A stretch of 64,000 nt of DNA from Trichloromonas sp034006665 (GCF_034006665.1 NZ_JAVESI010000002.1:1-64000), one strand, 5' to 3'. Counted from the stretch's first letter, positions 40,735 to 50,224 are shown. Notes: generated by a model not told the origin, from the sequence alone. A program made the numbers and translations.

Positions 40735-43530
40735 TCAGCCGGTATTACGCAAACCGGCGGCGATGCCGTTGATGGTTGCGGCGAGGACGTAGTCGAGCCG
40801 TTCATTCCCTTTCCCGGCCCGTTTGCGGCGCAGCAGTTCGACCTGGATCAGGCTCATGGGGTCAACGTAAGGATTGCGCAGGCGCAACGACTGGGCGAGA
40901 TCGGGATCCTTTTCGAGCAGGCGTGTCTGTCCGGTAATCTCCAGCAGCAGGCGTCGGGTGCGGAGAAATTCATCGATGAGCATGGACAGCACTTGTTCTC
41001 GCAACTCGGCGTCTTCGACCAGGCCGGCGTAGTGGCGGGCGAGGGGAATATCGACCTTGGCCAGGGCCATTTCGACGTTGCGCACCATGTCGAAAAAGAT
41101 CGGGAAGCGGCGCACCATCGTCTGCAACAGCTCACGCTCGACCTCCCCCTTGGCGGCGAAGGTTTCCAGCGCGGTGCCGACCCCGAACCAGGCGGGAACC
41201 AGTAGGCGGCTTTGAATCCAGCCGAAGCCCCAGGGGATGGCGCGCAGATCGTCGAGGCTGGCCTGTTTGCCCCGGCGTGAGGGGCGCGAGCCGATCTTCG
41301 CCAGTTAGAATTCCCGGACCGGGGTGGCCTGCTCGAAATAGGGAAGGATGTCGGGATTTTCCGCGATCTTTTGCCGATAGCAGGCAAAGGCGATGCTTGA
41401 GAGCTCTTCGAGAGCGATTTCCCAGTCCGGCTCGACGGCCGCTTCCACCAGCCCGGTACGGGTCAGGGCTTCGAGGGCGGCGGCGAGCATCAGCTCAAAA
41501 TTCCGTTGCGCCAAGGCGGGATCGGAATACTTGTAGTGGATCACTTCCCCCTGTTCGGTGAGCTTGAAGGAGCCGCTGAAGGCCCCTTGCGGCTGGGCGA
41601 CGATAGCGCGGTGGGTGGGTCCGCCCCCGCGGCCGACGGTACCGCCCCGGCCGTGGAAGAGGCGCAGTTTGACCCCACACTCTTTGGCGACCCGGTGCAG
41701 TTCCCGATGGGCCTTGAAGATTTCCCAGGTGCTGGTGAGCATGCCGCCGTCTTTGTTTGAGTCGGAATAGCCGAGCATTACCTCCTGCAGGTGTCCCCAG
41801 GAATCGAGATAGGGGGCGTAGTCGGCCCGGCTCCAGAGGGCCCGGCAGATGGCGGGAGCGTTGCGCAGATCGTCGATCGATTCGAAGAGGGGGACCGGCA
41901 TCAGCCCGGGATCGCCTCGTTCCGGACGGGCGGCAACGGCGATCCCCGCCATTTCCATCAGCCAGACCAGAGAGAGCACATCCTGCACCGCAGTGGCGCC
42001 GCTGATGATGTAAGTACGGATGGCCCGGGCCGGAAACTCCTCCTTCAACTCGGCGAGGGTGCGCAGGGTAGCGAGGAGCTGTCCGGTCTGTTCCGAGGGC
42101 GGAGCGGGCCGGGGGCCCTCTGGCTGGGCCGCGTGCGCCGCGCCGACGGCGAGTTCGGCCAGAGCCTGGGCATGAACCCGGGCATGCTGGCGGATATCGA
42201 GACTGTGCAGGTGGAAGCCGAAGGTCGCCAGTTCCCGGCGCAAGGGCTCCACCAGTTGCTGCGCCAGGCGTTCTCCGCGACAGGCACGCAGGCTGGCGTT
42301 GAGCAGGTCAAGATCCTGGGCAAAAGCATCCGCCCGGGGGTAGGCTTCGGCATCCCCGGGATTTGCGAGGGTCCGTTGCAGTCGGTGACGCATGAGGGTC
42401 AGCAGACGGCGGTTGAGTTCCCCCTCGGGCAGGCCGTCGACCTCGACCATGGCCTCGGGAAAGGTTGTCCGGTAGTTCTCCAGTGCCTCCCGCAGGGGCG
42501 CATGGATCCCTATCCGGTTGCCGGAGTTGGTGAGTAGTTGGCGCAGCTGCTCAAGCACGTCGAGGTAGTGGGAAAGGATCTTTTCCCGGGCCAGGGACAG
42601 CGCCTCACGGGTACTTTCGGGGGTGACGTAGGGATTGCCGTCGCGGTCGCCGCCGATCCACGAGCCGAAGCGCAAGAGGGTCGGCAGTTGTGCCGCTTCC
42701 AGGTCGGCAGCGAAGACCTCATTGAGATGGCGGGTGAGTTTCTCATAGAGGGAGGCGATGGGCGGGAAGAGAGAGACCGGGTAATGGTCGAGGCCCATGA
42801 CGATTTCGTCGCGCACCGTCGGTTGCTTGCGGCGCACCTCGTCCGCCTGCCAGAGGGCGGTGGTTTCGGCGAGGATGGCCTGCTGGACGGCGGCGGCATC
42901 GACTTCCGAAAGGGGCAGCTGATCGAGTTTCGCCAGTTCGGCAGCAATGCGGCGCCGCTTGAACAGAACCACCCGCCGGGCGACCTCGGTGGGATGGGCG
43001 GTGAAGACCGGGACGAGCTCGATCCGGCGCAACTGGTCGAGGGTCTCTTCCAGGGTCAACCCCGCATCCTTCATGCGCTCAAGGGTGGCTTTGAAGGTTC
43101 CCGGCTTGACCGGGGCGTGGCTTACCCGATGGGCGCGACTCCGGCGGATGCGGTGCCGGGTTTCGGCCAGGTTGGTCAGTTCGAAAAAGGTCGCGAAGGC
43201 CTTGACGATGTGATGGGCCTCCGTTTCGCTCAACCCGGCGATGAGGGCGGCGGCTTCATGAAGCAGGGCCGCATCCGTCGCACCGTCGGTCTGATTGGGA
43301 TCGAGGGTGTTTTCCAGCTCCCGGTGGCGGATGGAAAGGCGGCGCAGCTTCTCCTCGACGGCAAAAGTCTCTTCCCCCTGCTGTTCGCGGATGACCGTGC
43401 CGAGCAGAAAGCCGAGGGAGCGTACATCCCGGCGCAAGGGGAGATCCTTGATCTGCGGAGCGCAGGAGATCAGTTCGTCGAGGCGGCTGTTCTGGTCTGC
43501 GCTGTACCAATAGAGCTCGTCGGTCGGCAT
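40735..43530 (-). pseudogene. ppc: Phosphoenolpyruvate carboxylase gene interrupted by an in-frame stop
   Basis: PEP carboxylase makes oxaloacetate from PEP and bicarbonate. The full frame is 931 residues, the normal length, with VFTAHPTEV, GYSDSNKDGG and HGRGGTVGRGGGPTHRAI. At codon 742 (41305-41307) a TAA replaces an expected Glu codon (GAA to TAA, one base) just before LAKIGSRPSRRGKQ. The same frame then continues without any further stop through LRAIPWGFGW to the C-terminal LRNTG, a region with essential active-site residues. The first 741 residues alone would be inactive. A recent nonsense mutation, a sequencing error or readthrough are the options; no frameshift is involved. Confidence 0.85.
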
Positions 43531-43663
43531 GGGGCCTCCGTGAGAAAAAGTTTTTCAGTACAGTGTAGCATCGGGGCTATCGCATGGAAGTGGGGGTCTG
43601 TAAATCCTTCCCCTTCGGAGTGGGCCGATATGCTAAGCTGCCGGGGACGAAGAAAGGAATCCC

Positions 43664-44554
43664 ATGCGTGAACTGATTGACCGTTTCGACCGTCATCTTG
43701 CCGTGGAGCGGGGCGTTTCCGAACACACCCGGCAGGCCTACCGCCGTGATCTGCTTGCTTTTGCGGAGTTCTTCGACAGTCTCCCCGCGCTTCGGGAGGA
43801 GGGCGTCAGCGGGATTGATGCCCTGCTGCTACGTCGCTACCTGGCGCTTTTGCACAAAAGTCACAAAAAAACGAGCATCGCCCGCAAACTGTCGGCCTTA
43901 CGCGGCTTCTTCCGCTTTCTGGAGCGCGAGGGGGGGCTTGCGGCCAATCCCGCCGAACTCGTTTCTACTCCGAAGCGGGAAAAATATCTGCCGACGGTTC
44001 TTTCCGTCGACGAAGCCTTCGCTCTGCTCGACGCCCCCCGCTGTTCGGATCCGCTTGGGCTGCGCGACCAGGCCATCCTCGAAACCCTCTATTCGGGAGG
44101 GCTGCGGGTCGGCGAATTGACCGGGCTCGATGTCGGCGACGTCGATCTGGCCGAGGGTCTGGTCCGGGTGCTCGGCAAGGGGAGCAAGGAACGGATCGTT
44201 CCTTTGGGGAACAAGGCCTGCCGGGCCATCTACGATTATCTGGAAACGCGGGGGACGGTTGCCTCCAGGGATGCCCTCTTTCTCAACCGGCGGGGCGGAC
44301 GGCTGACGCCGCGCAGCATCCAGCGGCACCTCAAGCAACAGCTGCTCGATGCCAGGTTGCTCAAGGACGCCACCCCCCACACCCTGCGCCATTCCTTCGC
44401 TACCCATCTGCTCGACGGCGGCGCCGACTTGCGCGCCATTCAGGAACTGCTTGGCCATGAATCCCTTTCCACCACCCAGAAATACACTCAGGTCAGCGTC
44501 GCCCGGCTGATGGAAGTTTACGATAAGGCCCATCCCCGAGGCCGCAAAAAATGA
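43664..44554 (+). CDS. xerC: Tyrosine recombinase XerC
   Basis: Site-specific recombinase for chromosome dimer resolution at dif. The 296-residue protein has an N-terminal SAM-like core-binding domain (VSEHTRQAYRRDL) and a catalytic domain with Arg in GGLRVGELTGLD, HTLRHSFATHLL, LGHESLSTTQKYT with the nucleophilic Tyr. Length and motifs fit XerC/XerD; XerC is chosen on overall look. No integrase-type attachment site is seen, so it is not taken as a mobile element. Confidence 0.82.
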   Translation: MRELIDRFDRHLAVERGVSEHTRQAYRRDLLAFAEFFDSLPALREEGVSGIDALLLRRYLALLHKSHKKTSIARKLSALRGFFRFLEREGGLAANPAELVSTPKREKYLPTVLSVDEAFALLDAPRCSDPLGLRDQAILETLYSGGLRVGELTGLDVGDVDLAEGLVRVLGKGSKERIVPLGNKACRAIYDYLETRGTVASRDALFLNRRGGRLTPRSIQRHLKQQLLDARLLKDATPHTLRHSFATHLLDGGADLRAIQELLGHESLSTTQKYTQVSVARLMEVYDKAHPRGRKK

Positions 44555-44574
44555 CTAAAAAGGTCTTTATTGTC

Positions 44575-44602
44575 TTGACTCCTGCCGGGGGCTTGCTAAA
44601 AT
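44575..44602 (+). promoter_or_regulatory. Candidate sigma-70 promoter of the peroxiredoxin gene
   Basis: TTGACT (44575-44580), 16-bp spacer, TAAAAT (44597-44602). The start would fall just before the palindromic element at 44619, which would form the leader of the transcript. Confidence 0.5.
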
Positions 44603-44618
44603 CGGGTCATTCTTTAAC

Positions 44619-44746
44619 GGATGGCATCGCAAAACCTTGTCAACTGCGGCGTTGCTGCCAGCGTCTCGCGGCTTGGACGTACGTAATTACGCCTCATTGC
44701 TTGACCATGGCGCGCCGTGCATTTGCCGCATTTTGCTTAGCCATCC
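44619..44746. repeat. Intergenic palindromic element B in the peroxiredoxin leader
   Basis: A 128-bp element bounded by GGATGGC and GCCATCC, with nested matched pairs GCAAAA/TTTTGC and GCGGC/GCCGC further in. It shares CTGCGGCGTTGC and GACGTAC with element A at 27581-27700. No ORF. It probably folds into a long interrupted hairpin in the 5' leader. Confidence 0.6.
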
Positions 44747-44800
44747 ACCGCGATGTTTTTACGAACGCATCTTCATTTCATCTTCAAAGGAGTCATTTCA

Positions 44801-45403
44801 ATGAGTGTTCTGGTTGGACAAAAAGCCCCCGAGTTTACTGTCGCCGCGGTTATGGCTGACGGCAGCATCAACGAGCGTTTTGCTTTGGCTGACTACGCCG
44901 GGAAATATGTCGTGCTCTTCTTTTATCCCCTCGATTTCACCTTTGTCTGCCCTACCGAACTGATCGCTTTCAGTCGTCGCATCCAGGAATTCGAGGAGCG
45001 GGGCGTCCAAGTGATCGGTTGCTCCATCGATTCCCAGTACACCCATGTTGCCTGGCGCAATACGCCGGTCGCGGAGGGGGGTATCGGTCCGGTCGCCTAT
45101 CCTCTAGTGGCCGACGTCAAGCACGAGATCTGCCGCGCCTATGACGTGGAATTTAGCGAGGCCGGCGTCGCTTTTCGCGGTTCCTTCCTGATCGATTGTG
45201 GGGGTATCGTCCGCCATCAGGTGGTCAACGATCTTCCTCTGGGGCGCAATGTCGACGAGATGTTGCGCATGATCGACGCGTTGCAATTCACCGAGAAGCA
45301 CGGCGAGGTCTGCCCCGCCGGGTGGAACAAGGGAGACAAGGGGATGAAGGCGGACAAGGAGGGGGTCTCCACCTACCTGGCCGCAGAAGCCGACAACCTC
45401 TAA
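44801..45403 (+). CDS. 2-Cys peroxiredoxin (AhpC/TSA type)
   Basis: Thiol peroxidase that reduces hydrogen and organic peroxides. The 200-residue protein has the peroxidatic Cys50 in FYPLDFTFVCPTE and the resolving Cys171 in HGEVCPAGW, the typical 2-Cys layout. ATG 44801 is preceded by AAAGGAG. A perfect terminator follows. No reductase partner is adjacent, so it probably uses a general thioredoxin. Confidence 0.92.
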   Translation: MSVLVGQKAPEFTVAAVMADGSINERFALADYAGKYVVLFFYPLDFTFVCPTELIAFSRRIQEFEERGVQVIGCSIDSQYTHVAWRNTPVAEGGIGPVAYPLVADVKHEICRAYDVEFSEAGVAFRGSFLIDCGGIVRHQVVNDLPLGRNVDEMLRMIDALQFTEKHGEVCPAGWNKGDKGMKADKEGVSTYLAAEADNL

Positions 45404-45426
45404 ACTTCATGACCCTTGCGTTCTAC

Positions 45427-45460
45427 AAAAAAAGCGACCCCTGATCGGGTCGCTTTTTTT
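45427..45460 (+). terminator. Terminator after peroxiredoxin
   Basis: GCGACCC (45434-45440), loop CTGATC, GGGTCGC (45447-45453), flanked by A7 and T7 tracts. Confidence 0.88.
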
Positions 45461-45476
45461 GTGCTCGGTTTTTTCG

Positions 45477-45514
45477 AAAAAACGGGGGGGAGAATCCAAC
45501 GGATTCTCCCCCCC
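45477..45514 (-). terminator. Terminator after the OmpA-family gene
   Basis: A 14-bp perfect stem (45484-45497 and 45501-45514) with a three-base loop and, on the minus strand, a T6 tract at 45477-45482. It ends the convergent OmpA transcript. Confidence 0.85.
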
Positions 45515-45539
45515 GCAGGGTCAAGCTTGGTTCATGACA

Positions 45540-46847
45540 TTAGTTCGCGGGAATGACCGTGCAACAAATGACCTCAACGCGACGATTCTGCTGGCGGCCG
45601 GCGTCGGTGTTGTTGCTGGCGATGGGCTGGCTTTCGCCGTAGCCACGCGCCACCAGTTTGTCCGCGCTGATGCCGAACTTGTTCACCAGGTACGTGCGCA
45701 CGTTATCGGCGCGGCGCTGGGACAGTTCCTTGTTGTAGGCATCGGTGCCTTTGCTGTCGGTATGACCGGCGACCAGAATCTGGTTGGCCGGATACTTGTT
45801 GATGAAGTTTGCCGCTTCCTTGAGCTTGTTGTGGTACATGGGGCGGATGTCGGCTTTGTCGAAGTCGAACTCGATCTGCATGGTGAAGCTCAACGGGCAG
45901 CCTTTTTCGTCAACAACGACGCCACGGGGGGTGCCGGGGCACTTGTCGAGGTAGTCGTAAACGCCGTCGCCGTCGCTGTCAACCGGGCAGCCGTCGGCAT
46001 CAACCACGACGCCTTTGGGGGTGTCGGGGCATTTGTCGAGATCGTCGGCTACGCCGTCGCCGTCGGCGTCACCCACAACTGGACAGCCATTGGCGTCAAC
46101 CACGACGCCTTCGGGGGTGTCGGGGCACTTGTCGAGGTAATCGGGTACGCCGTCGCCGTCACTGTCGACCGGGCAGCCGTCGGCATCAACCACGACGCCT
46201 TTGGGGGTGTCGGGGCATTTGTCGAGATCGTCGGTCACGCCGTCGCCGTCGCTGTCGCGGGGAGCGGGGGCCGCGCTCTCGCCACCAATCTGGAAGTGCA
46301 GGCCGGCGGTGTAAAGCAGGTTGTTGTTGGTGTGGTTGCCTTCATCGACGCCCTGGTCAAAGGCGATGAAGTGGCGGGCGTCAACGCGGAAAGCCACGGT
46401 GTCGCTGACGTAGTACTTGACGCCGACACCGTAGTTGGCACCGAAGGTGTCGTCATAACGACCCTCTTCGGGGTTCAGGGAGAGGTTGCCGGCGCCGACG
46501 GCGATGTAGGGAACCAAGGCGTTGTCCGGCATGAAATGGTAGAGACCTTCCAGGCGGTAGAGCAGCCCTTCGAGTTCGGTAGCCTGGCCCTGGTTGTTAC
46601 GACCGTCGAAGTCGTCGATGTAGTTGACGGCGGCTTCGAGGCTGAAGCTCTTGGTCAGGTTGTAACCGAGCGCGAGACCAAAGTTTTCGTTGTTGTCATC
46701 TTCGAAATTCTGGTCGCCTTCGAAGAGATAACCGCCGTACATCGGCGAAATCGTGAATGCACCGGCACGGTTTTCCGCCAGTGCGGTGTTGGCGGTCAGG
46801 CCGACAGCGAGCAGCCCGATCAGCATTTTGAACAAGGTGTGTTTCAT
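45540..46847 (-). CDS. OmpA-family outer membrane protein with thrombospondin type 3 repeats
   Basis: A 435-residue outer membrane protein: signal peptide ending TALA, an N-terminal eight-stranded beta-barrel-like domain (about 25-200), then four calcium-binding TSP3 repeats of about 30 residues (DSDGDGV..DLDKCPDTP type), and a C-terminal OmpA domain with FDFDKADIRP and GHTDSKGTDAYN that binds peptidoglycan. It links the envelope to the cell wall; the acidic repeats give a Ca-stiffened periplasmic spacer. It has its own promoter and terminator. Confidence 0.9.
   Translation of the reverse strand: MKHTLFKMLIGLLAVGLTANTALAENRAGAFTISPMYGGYLFEGDQNFEDDNNENFGLALGYNLTKSFSLEAAVNYIDDFDGRNNQGQATELEGLLYRLEGLYHFMPDNALVPYIAVGAGNLSLNPEEGRYDDTFGANYGVGVKYYVSDTVAFRVDARHFIAFDQGVDEGNHTNNNLLYTAGLHFQIGGESAAPAPRDSDGDGVTDDLDKCPDTPKGVVVDADGCPVDSDGDGVPDYLDKCPDTPEGVVVDANGCPVVGDADGDGVADDLDKCPDTPKGVVVDADGCPVDSDGDGVYDYLDKCPGTPRGVVVDEKGCPLSFTMQIEFDFDKADIRPMYHNKLKEAANFINKYPANQILVAGHTDSKGTDAYNKELSQRRADNVRTYLVNKFGISADKLVARGYGESQPIASNNTDAGRQQNRRVEVICCTVIPAN
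45907..46260. repeat. Near-identical 90-bp tandem repeats in the TSP3 region
   Basis: Four in-frame copies encode the TSP3 units. The stretches starting near 45981 and 46167 are almost identical over roughly 80 nt, so repeat number could vary by recombination. Confidence 0.7.
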
Positions 46848-46905
46848 TTGGTCCTCCGTACACTAAGCAGTAGAGTCTATTCTCCCGGGGTGGGAATTCG
46901 GCGAA

Positions 46906-46933
46906 AGCATACCAAGTTTATTAGAATTTGCAA
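46906..46933 (-). promoter_or_regulatory. Candidate sigma-70 promoter of the OmpA-family gene
   Basis: Minus strand TTGCAA (46928-46933), 16-bp spacer, TATGCT (46906-46911), about 60 nt before the ATG. Confidence 0.45.
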
Positions 46934-46948
46934 GCAGAGAGATTTTCC

Positions 46949-48169
46949 TCAAAAGAAATATTTAAGCAAAATTCCCCCGCTGTCGCCGCCGGAACCGAAC
47001 TCACTGCGTGGAACAAGAACCGGAACGGGGGAGGAAATCTCCCTTGGAGATGGACCCTGGTTGATGGTCCAGAAGGCTTCCAGGGAAAGATTGTCGCCCA
47101 GGGAAATGCGGGCCAGAGGGCGCAACAGAAAGGAGTTGTCCAGAAGATTCCAGATGCCGAAAGCGCCGACGGTGACCAAAGGATGGAGTTCGTGGGAGAT
47201 GGAGGCGAGCAGGTAGTGGCGGCCGAGGAGGTAGCCCAGCCCCTCCTGGATCGGTGCGGTGAGGAGGATGGCCGGATAATCCTTGGGGGCTTTCGCTCCA
47301 AAGCCGTTGTGCAGATATTGCAGGGCGCACAGTGGCCCGGCGGCGAAACGGTAGTCGAACTCCAGAGCCGCCTGGACAAAGTCGTCGCGGGGATCGCCGC
47401 CGGGTTCTCCGACCTCCTTCCCATGGTAAGTGGCCAGTTCCCCTTTAATCCCCATGCCCAAAAATTGGCTGGCGAAACCGCTGCCAAGCATCTCTCGGCC
47501 GCGCAGAAGCCCGCCCAGGAAAAGCAGGTCGACGCCGGCCAGGTTGGTTTCGCCATGTACCAGGTAGGAGTTGCTCTCTTTGTGGCGGCCAAAGACCGCA
47601 ACGGCGCCGATTTCCCCGCCGCGACCGATAAAGCGGCTGAGACGCAGGGCATCGATTCCCGGCCGCACATCCGTATCGAGAGCATCGGGAGGGAAGGGGG
47701 CGATGATGTCGAGGGGGGAGGTCAGAACAATACGCCCGAAACCGATGGCCTGTCGGCCGATGCTCCAGGAGAATCCCTGGAGCGAACCCGAAAGGTTGAG
47801 CCGGTCGATTTCCCTTCGCTGGCTGAACCGGCGGTTTTCTCCGCCGCGCTTTTCCAGATCGAGTCGGCGATTGCCGGCGTCCTCCGGTTCCATGTCGAGA
47901 GTGTCCGCATCGAAATAGTGCGCCTGCCCTTCAACGGCGAACTCGAACCGCCCCTCCTTACCCAGGGACCGGGCCAGATCCAGACGCAGGTTGTTGGTGG
48001 AATCGAAACCGTTCTCGGTCAATCCTGCCGGATCGCCCTCCCGGTAAAGATTCAACGATTTGGCATGGCCGCCCACTTCCCACGAGGCGATTTCTGTGGC
48101 GGGAAGCTTGTGCGGGATCAGGGCAAAGAGCAGAACCAAGGCAATCGCGAGGGGGTGCCGCCGTTTCAT
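46949..48169 (-). CDS. Outer membrane beta-barrel (porin-like) protein
   Basis: A 406-residue exported protein: signal peptide (LAIALVLLFALIPHKLPA), many alternating hydrophobic/aromatic strands with charged turns, and a C-terminal Phe (ILLKYFF), the usual outer-membrane assembly signal. Not assigned to a named porin family. Its ATG overlaps the stop of the ABC ATPase (ATGA), so it belongs to the Lol-like operon and may be its outer membrane partner. Confidence 0.65.
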   Translation of the reverse strand: MKRRHPLAIALVLLFALIPHKLPATEIASWEVGGHAKSLNLYREGDPAGLTENGFDSTNNLRLDLARSLGKEGRFEFAVEGQAHYFDADTLDMEPEDAGNRRLDLEKRGGENRRFSQRREIDRLNLSGSLQGFSWSIGRQAIGFGRIVLTSPLDIIAPFPPDALDTDVRPGIDALRLSRFIGRGGEIGAVAVFGRHKESNSYLVHGETNLAGVDLLFLGGLLRGREMLGSGFASQFLGMGIKGELATYHGKEVGEPGGDPRDDFVQAALEFDYRFAAGPLCALQYLHNGFGAKAPKDYPAILLTAPIQEGLGYLLGRHYLLASISHELHPLVTVGAFGIWNLLDNSFLLRPLARISLGDNLSLEAFWTINQGPSPREISSPVPVLVPRSEFGSGGDSGGILLKYFF

Positions 48170-48867
48170 GTTTCGGTTTTCGGCGACTGGGGACGATCCG
48201 ATTCCAGACGGCCGTCCTTGAGGCGGATGACCCGGCGGGCGAGATGGATGACCTGGGGATCGTGGGAACTGAAGATGAAGGTGGTGCCCTGCTCCTCGTT
48301 GAGACGGCGCATGAGACGCAAGAGGTCTTCGCTGGTCTGCGAATCGAGGTTGGCGGTCGGTTCGTCGGCGAGGATCACCCGGGGATCGGCGGCCATGGCC
48401 CGGGCGATGGCGACCCGCTGCTGTTGTCCGCCGGAAAGATCATTGGGGCGGCGATCCTCCAACCCGGAGAGACCGAGGGCGGCGAAGAGTTCTTCCACCC
48501 GACGGCGCCGCGCGGCTTTGGGTATTTTCTGCAGCATCAGGGTGAATTCGGCGTTTTCCGCCGCGGTGAGCACCGGCACCAGATTGTAGGACTGGAAAAT
48601 AAAGCCGATGTGATGCAGACGAAAGTCGGCCATCTCCCGTGCCGTCCGGCCGCCGATTTCGCGTCCGTCGATGTGGATGGTTCCCGAGGTCGGCTGGTCG
48701 AGGCAGCCGATGAGGTTGAGCAGAGTGGTCTTGCCGCTTCCCGAGGGACCGGCGAAGACGGTGAACTCCCCGCTGGCGATCTCCAGGTCGATATCGGCCA
48801 AGGCGGTCACCTGCTGGCTGCCGAGGGGGTAGATTTTGCTGACGTTCTTCAGTTGAATCAGGGACAT
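48166..48867 (-). CDS. ABC transporter ATPase, LolD/MacB type
   Basis: A 233-residue ATPase: Walker A GPSGSGKTT, Q-loop region IGFIFQSYNLVPVLTAAENAE, signature LSGGQQQRVAIARA, Walker B VILADEPTANLDS and H-loop FSSHD. The SYNLVPVLTA stretch is typical of LolD/MacB-type mechanotransmission ATPases. It should power the two FtsX-like permeases encoded upstream, and it is separated from them by a 124-bp heptad-repeat region. Confidence 0.88.
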   Translation of the reverse strand: MSLIQLKNVSKIYPLGSQQVTALADIDLEIASGEFTVFAGPSGSGKTTLLNLIGCLDQPTSGTIHIDGREIGGRTAREMADFRLHHIGFIFQSYNLVPVLTAAENAEFTLMLQKIPKAARRRRVEELFAALGLSGLEDRRPNDLSGGQQQRVAIARAMAADPRVILADEPTANLDSQTSEDLLRLMRRLNEEQGTTFIFSSHDPQVIHLARRVIRLKDGRLESDRPQSPKTET

Positions 48868-48876
48868 GACGACTCC

Positions 48877-48985
48877 GTCAGGCTGAAGGAGATTAGGCTG
48901 AAGGAACCCGCTCTTCAGTTAAATTTCCACTTCCCACTTCCCACTTCCCACTTCCCACCTTCATGCTTCAGCCTTCAGCCTTCGG
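48877..48985. repeat. Two kinds of heptad repeats in the Lol-like operon
   Basis: GGCTGAA units (48881-48901) face TTCAGCC units (48966-48985), and between them lie about four tandem copies of CACTTCC (48928-48959). The GGCTGAA unit is the same as in the ruv region. The inverted copies can form a hairpin between the permease and ATPase genes. Confidence 0.75.
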
Positions 48986-48991
48986 TCTGCC

Positions 48992-50224
48992 TCACCTATG
49001 CCTCATCGCTTCGGCCGGGGGGACGCGGGCGGCTTTGATCGCCGGGTAGATGGAGGCGAGCAGGCAGAGGCCAACCACGTAGAGCCCCATCTGCAGCATC
49101 CAGCGTACATCCCAGGCGGCACGCAGTACCGGATCGAAGACCACGCCGCCGAATTCGAGCCCGGCCGGCAGCAGGGTGCGCAGATCGAGCCCCCGCGCCG
49201 TCAGGTACCAGGTGGCGGCACTGCCGAGCAGGGTGCCCAGGAGCATGGAAAGGAGGCCCAGAAGCAGTGCCTCGTGCCAGATCATCAGGCGCAGCCGCCC
49301 CGGCGTGGTGCCGATGGCGAGGAGCACGCCGAATTCCCGGATCCGCTCCATTACCGCCATGAGCAGGGTGTTGACCACGCCGATGGTGACGATCAGTAAA
49401 ATGACGGCGAAGATGAACTTCTGGCTGGCATAGTCGAGGCGGATAGCATCGGAGAGATTGGGCATGGCGACCTCCCAGGGAACTGCCCGCACGCCGGGAC
49501 GGTTATCCGCTAGAGCGGCGAGGACCGGCAACAGGCGTGATTGATCCGAGGCCCGTTCCAGAATCACCGCCAGTTCATGAATCTCGCCGGGAATTCCGGC
49601 CATGGCGGCGGCGCGTTCCCGGCCGACCATGACCATGGAAGCGTCGATCTCCTTGAGGCCGGTACGCAGCACACCGCGCACCCGCAGCAGTTCGGCGGTG
49701 AGTTCGCCGTCACGATGCTGGACGGTGACGACGAACTTGTTGCCGATCTCCAGCTTCAATTCCTTAAGTAAGCGGGCGCCGACCAGGGCGTCGCGCCCCT
49801 CGGAGTCAGTGATCCCCTCTTCTTCCGGAAGGTTCTTCCAGAAGGGGTTCACTTCGGCTTCGGCGGCGGGGTCAATGCCCATCAGCAGAATGCCCCGGCT
49901 TTCCCGGCTTGACTGGGCCAGTCCCGGCAGATAGACCCGGGGGAGGGCGGCGCGTACCCCCGGCTTTTGGGCGATGGCCGCGCTCAGCCCGGCCTCGGCG
50001 AAACTGAGTTCTTCGTCGCGGCTTTGTGCGTAGTCGCTACGATAGAGGGCGATGTGCCCTGAGCCGGCGCGCACGCCGCTGTCGACCATCTGGGCATAGA
50101 CGCCGAAGGAGAGATTGTGGAAGGTTTGCAGCAGAAAGAGGCTCAGACCCAGGGCGGAGAGGGTGATCAGTGTGCGGCGGCGGTTGCGCCAGAGGTTTTT
50201 CCAGGCCAGGGAGAGAAAATTCAT
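48992..50224 (-). CDS. FtsX-like ABC permease (LolC/E-MacB type), subunit 2
   Basis: A 410-residue inner membrane permease. After LAWKNLWRNRRRTLITL comes a first membrane helix (ALGLSLFLLQTF), a periplasmic domain of about 200 residues, then three C-terminal helices (FIFAVILLIVTIGVVNTLLM, LLGLLSMLLGTLLGS, LYVVGLCLLASIYPA). This is the four-helix MacB/LolCE topology. It is 1 bp after the paired permease gene. Confidence 0.85.
   Translation of the reverse strand: MNFLSLAWKNLWRNRRRTLITLSALGLSLFLLQTFHNLSFGVYAQMVDSGVRAGSGHIALYRSDYAQSRDEELSFAEAGLSAAIAQKPGVRAALPRVYLPGLAQSSRESRGILLMGIDPAAEAEVNPFWKNLPEEEGITDSEGRDALVGARLLKELKLEIGNKFVVTVQHRDGELTAELLRVRGVLRTGLKEIDASMVMVGRERAAAMAGIPGEIHELAVILERASDQSRLLPVLAALADNRPGVRAVPWEVAMPNLSDAIRLDYASQKFIFAVILLIVTIGVVNTLLMAVMERIREFGVLLAIGTTPGRLRLMIWHEALLLGLLSMLLGTLLGSAATWYLTARGLDLRTLLPAGLEFGGVVFDPVLRAAWDVRWMLQMGLYVVGLCLLASIYPAIKAARVPPAEAMRHR

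Noticed and set aside
40735..41307. Downstream part of ppc as a separate short gene starting at 41127
   Set aside because: It is in the same frame as the upstream part and encodes the expected C-terminus of PEP carboxylase without any gap, so it is one interrupted gene.
43664..44554. XerC-like gene considered as a phage or island integrase
   Set aside because: Size and motifs fit housekeeping XerC/D; no tRNA, attachment repeats or phage genes are adjacent.
45459..47216. Long open frame antisense to the OmpA-family gene
   Set aside because: Its valine/glycine-rich repeats are the reverse reading of the TSP3 repeats; not a gene.
48928..48959. Tandem repeats considered as a CRISPR array
   Set aside because: Units are 7 bp with no spacers and no cas genes nearby.
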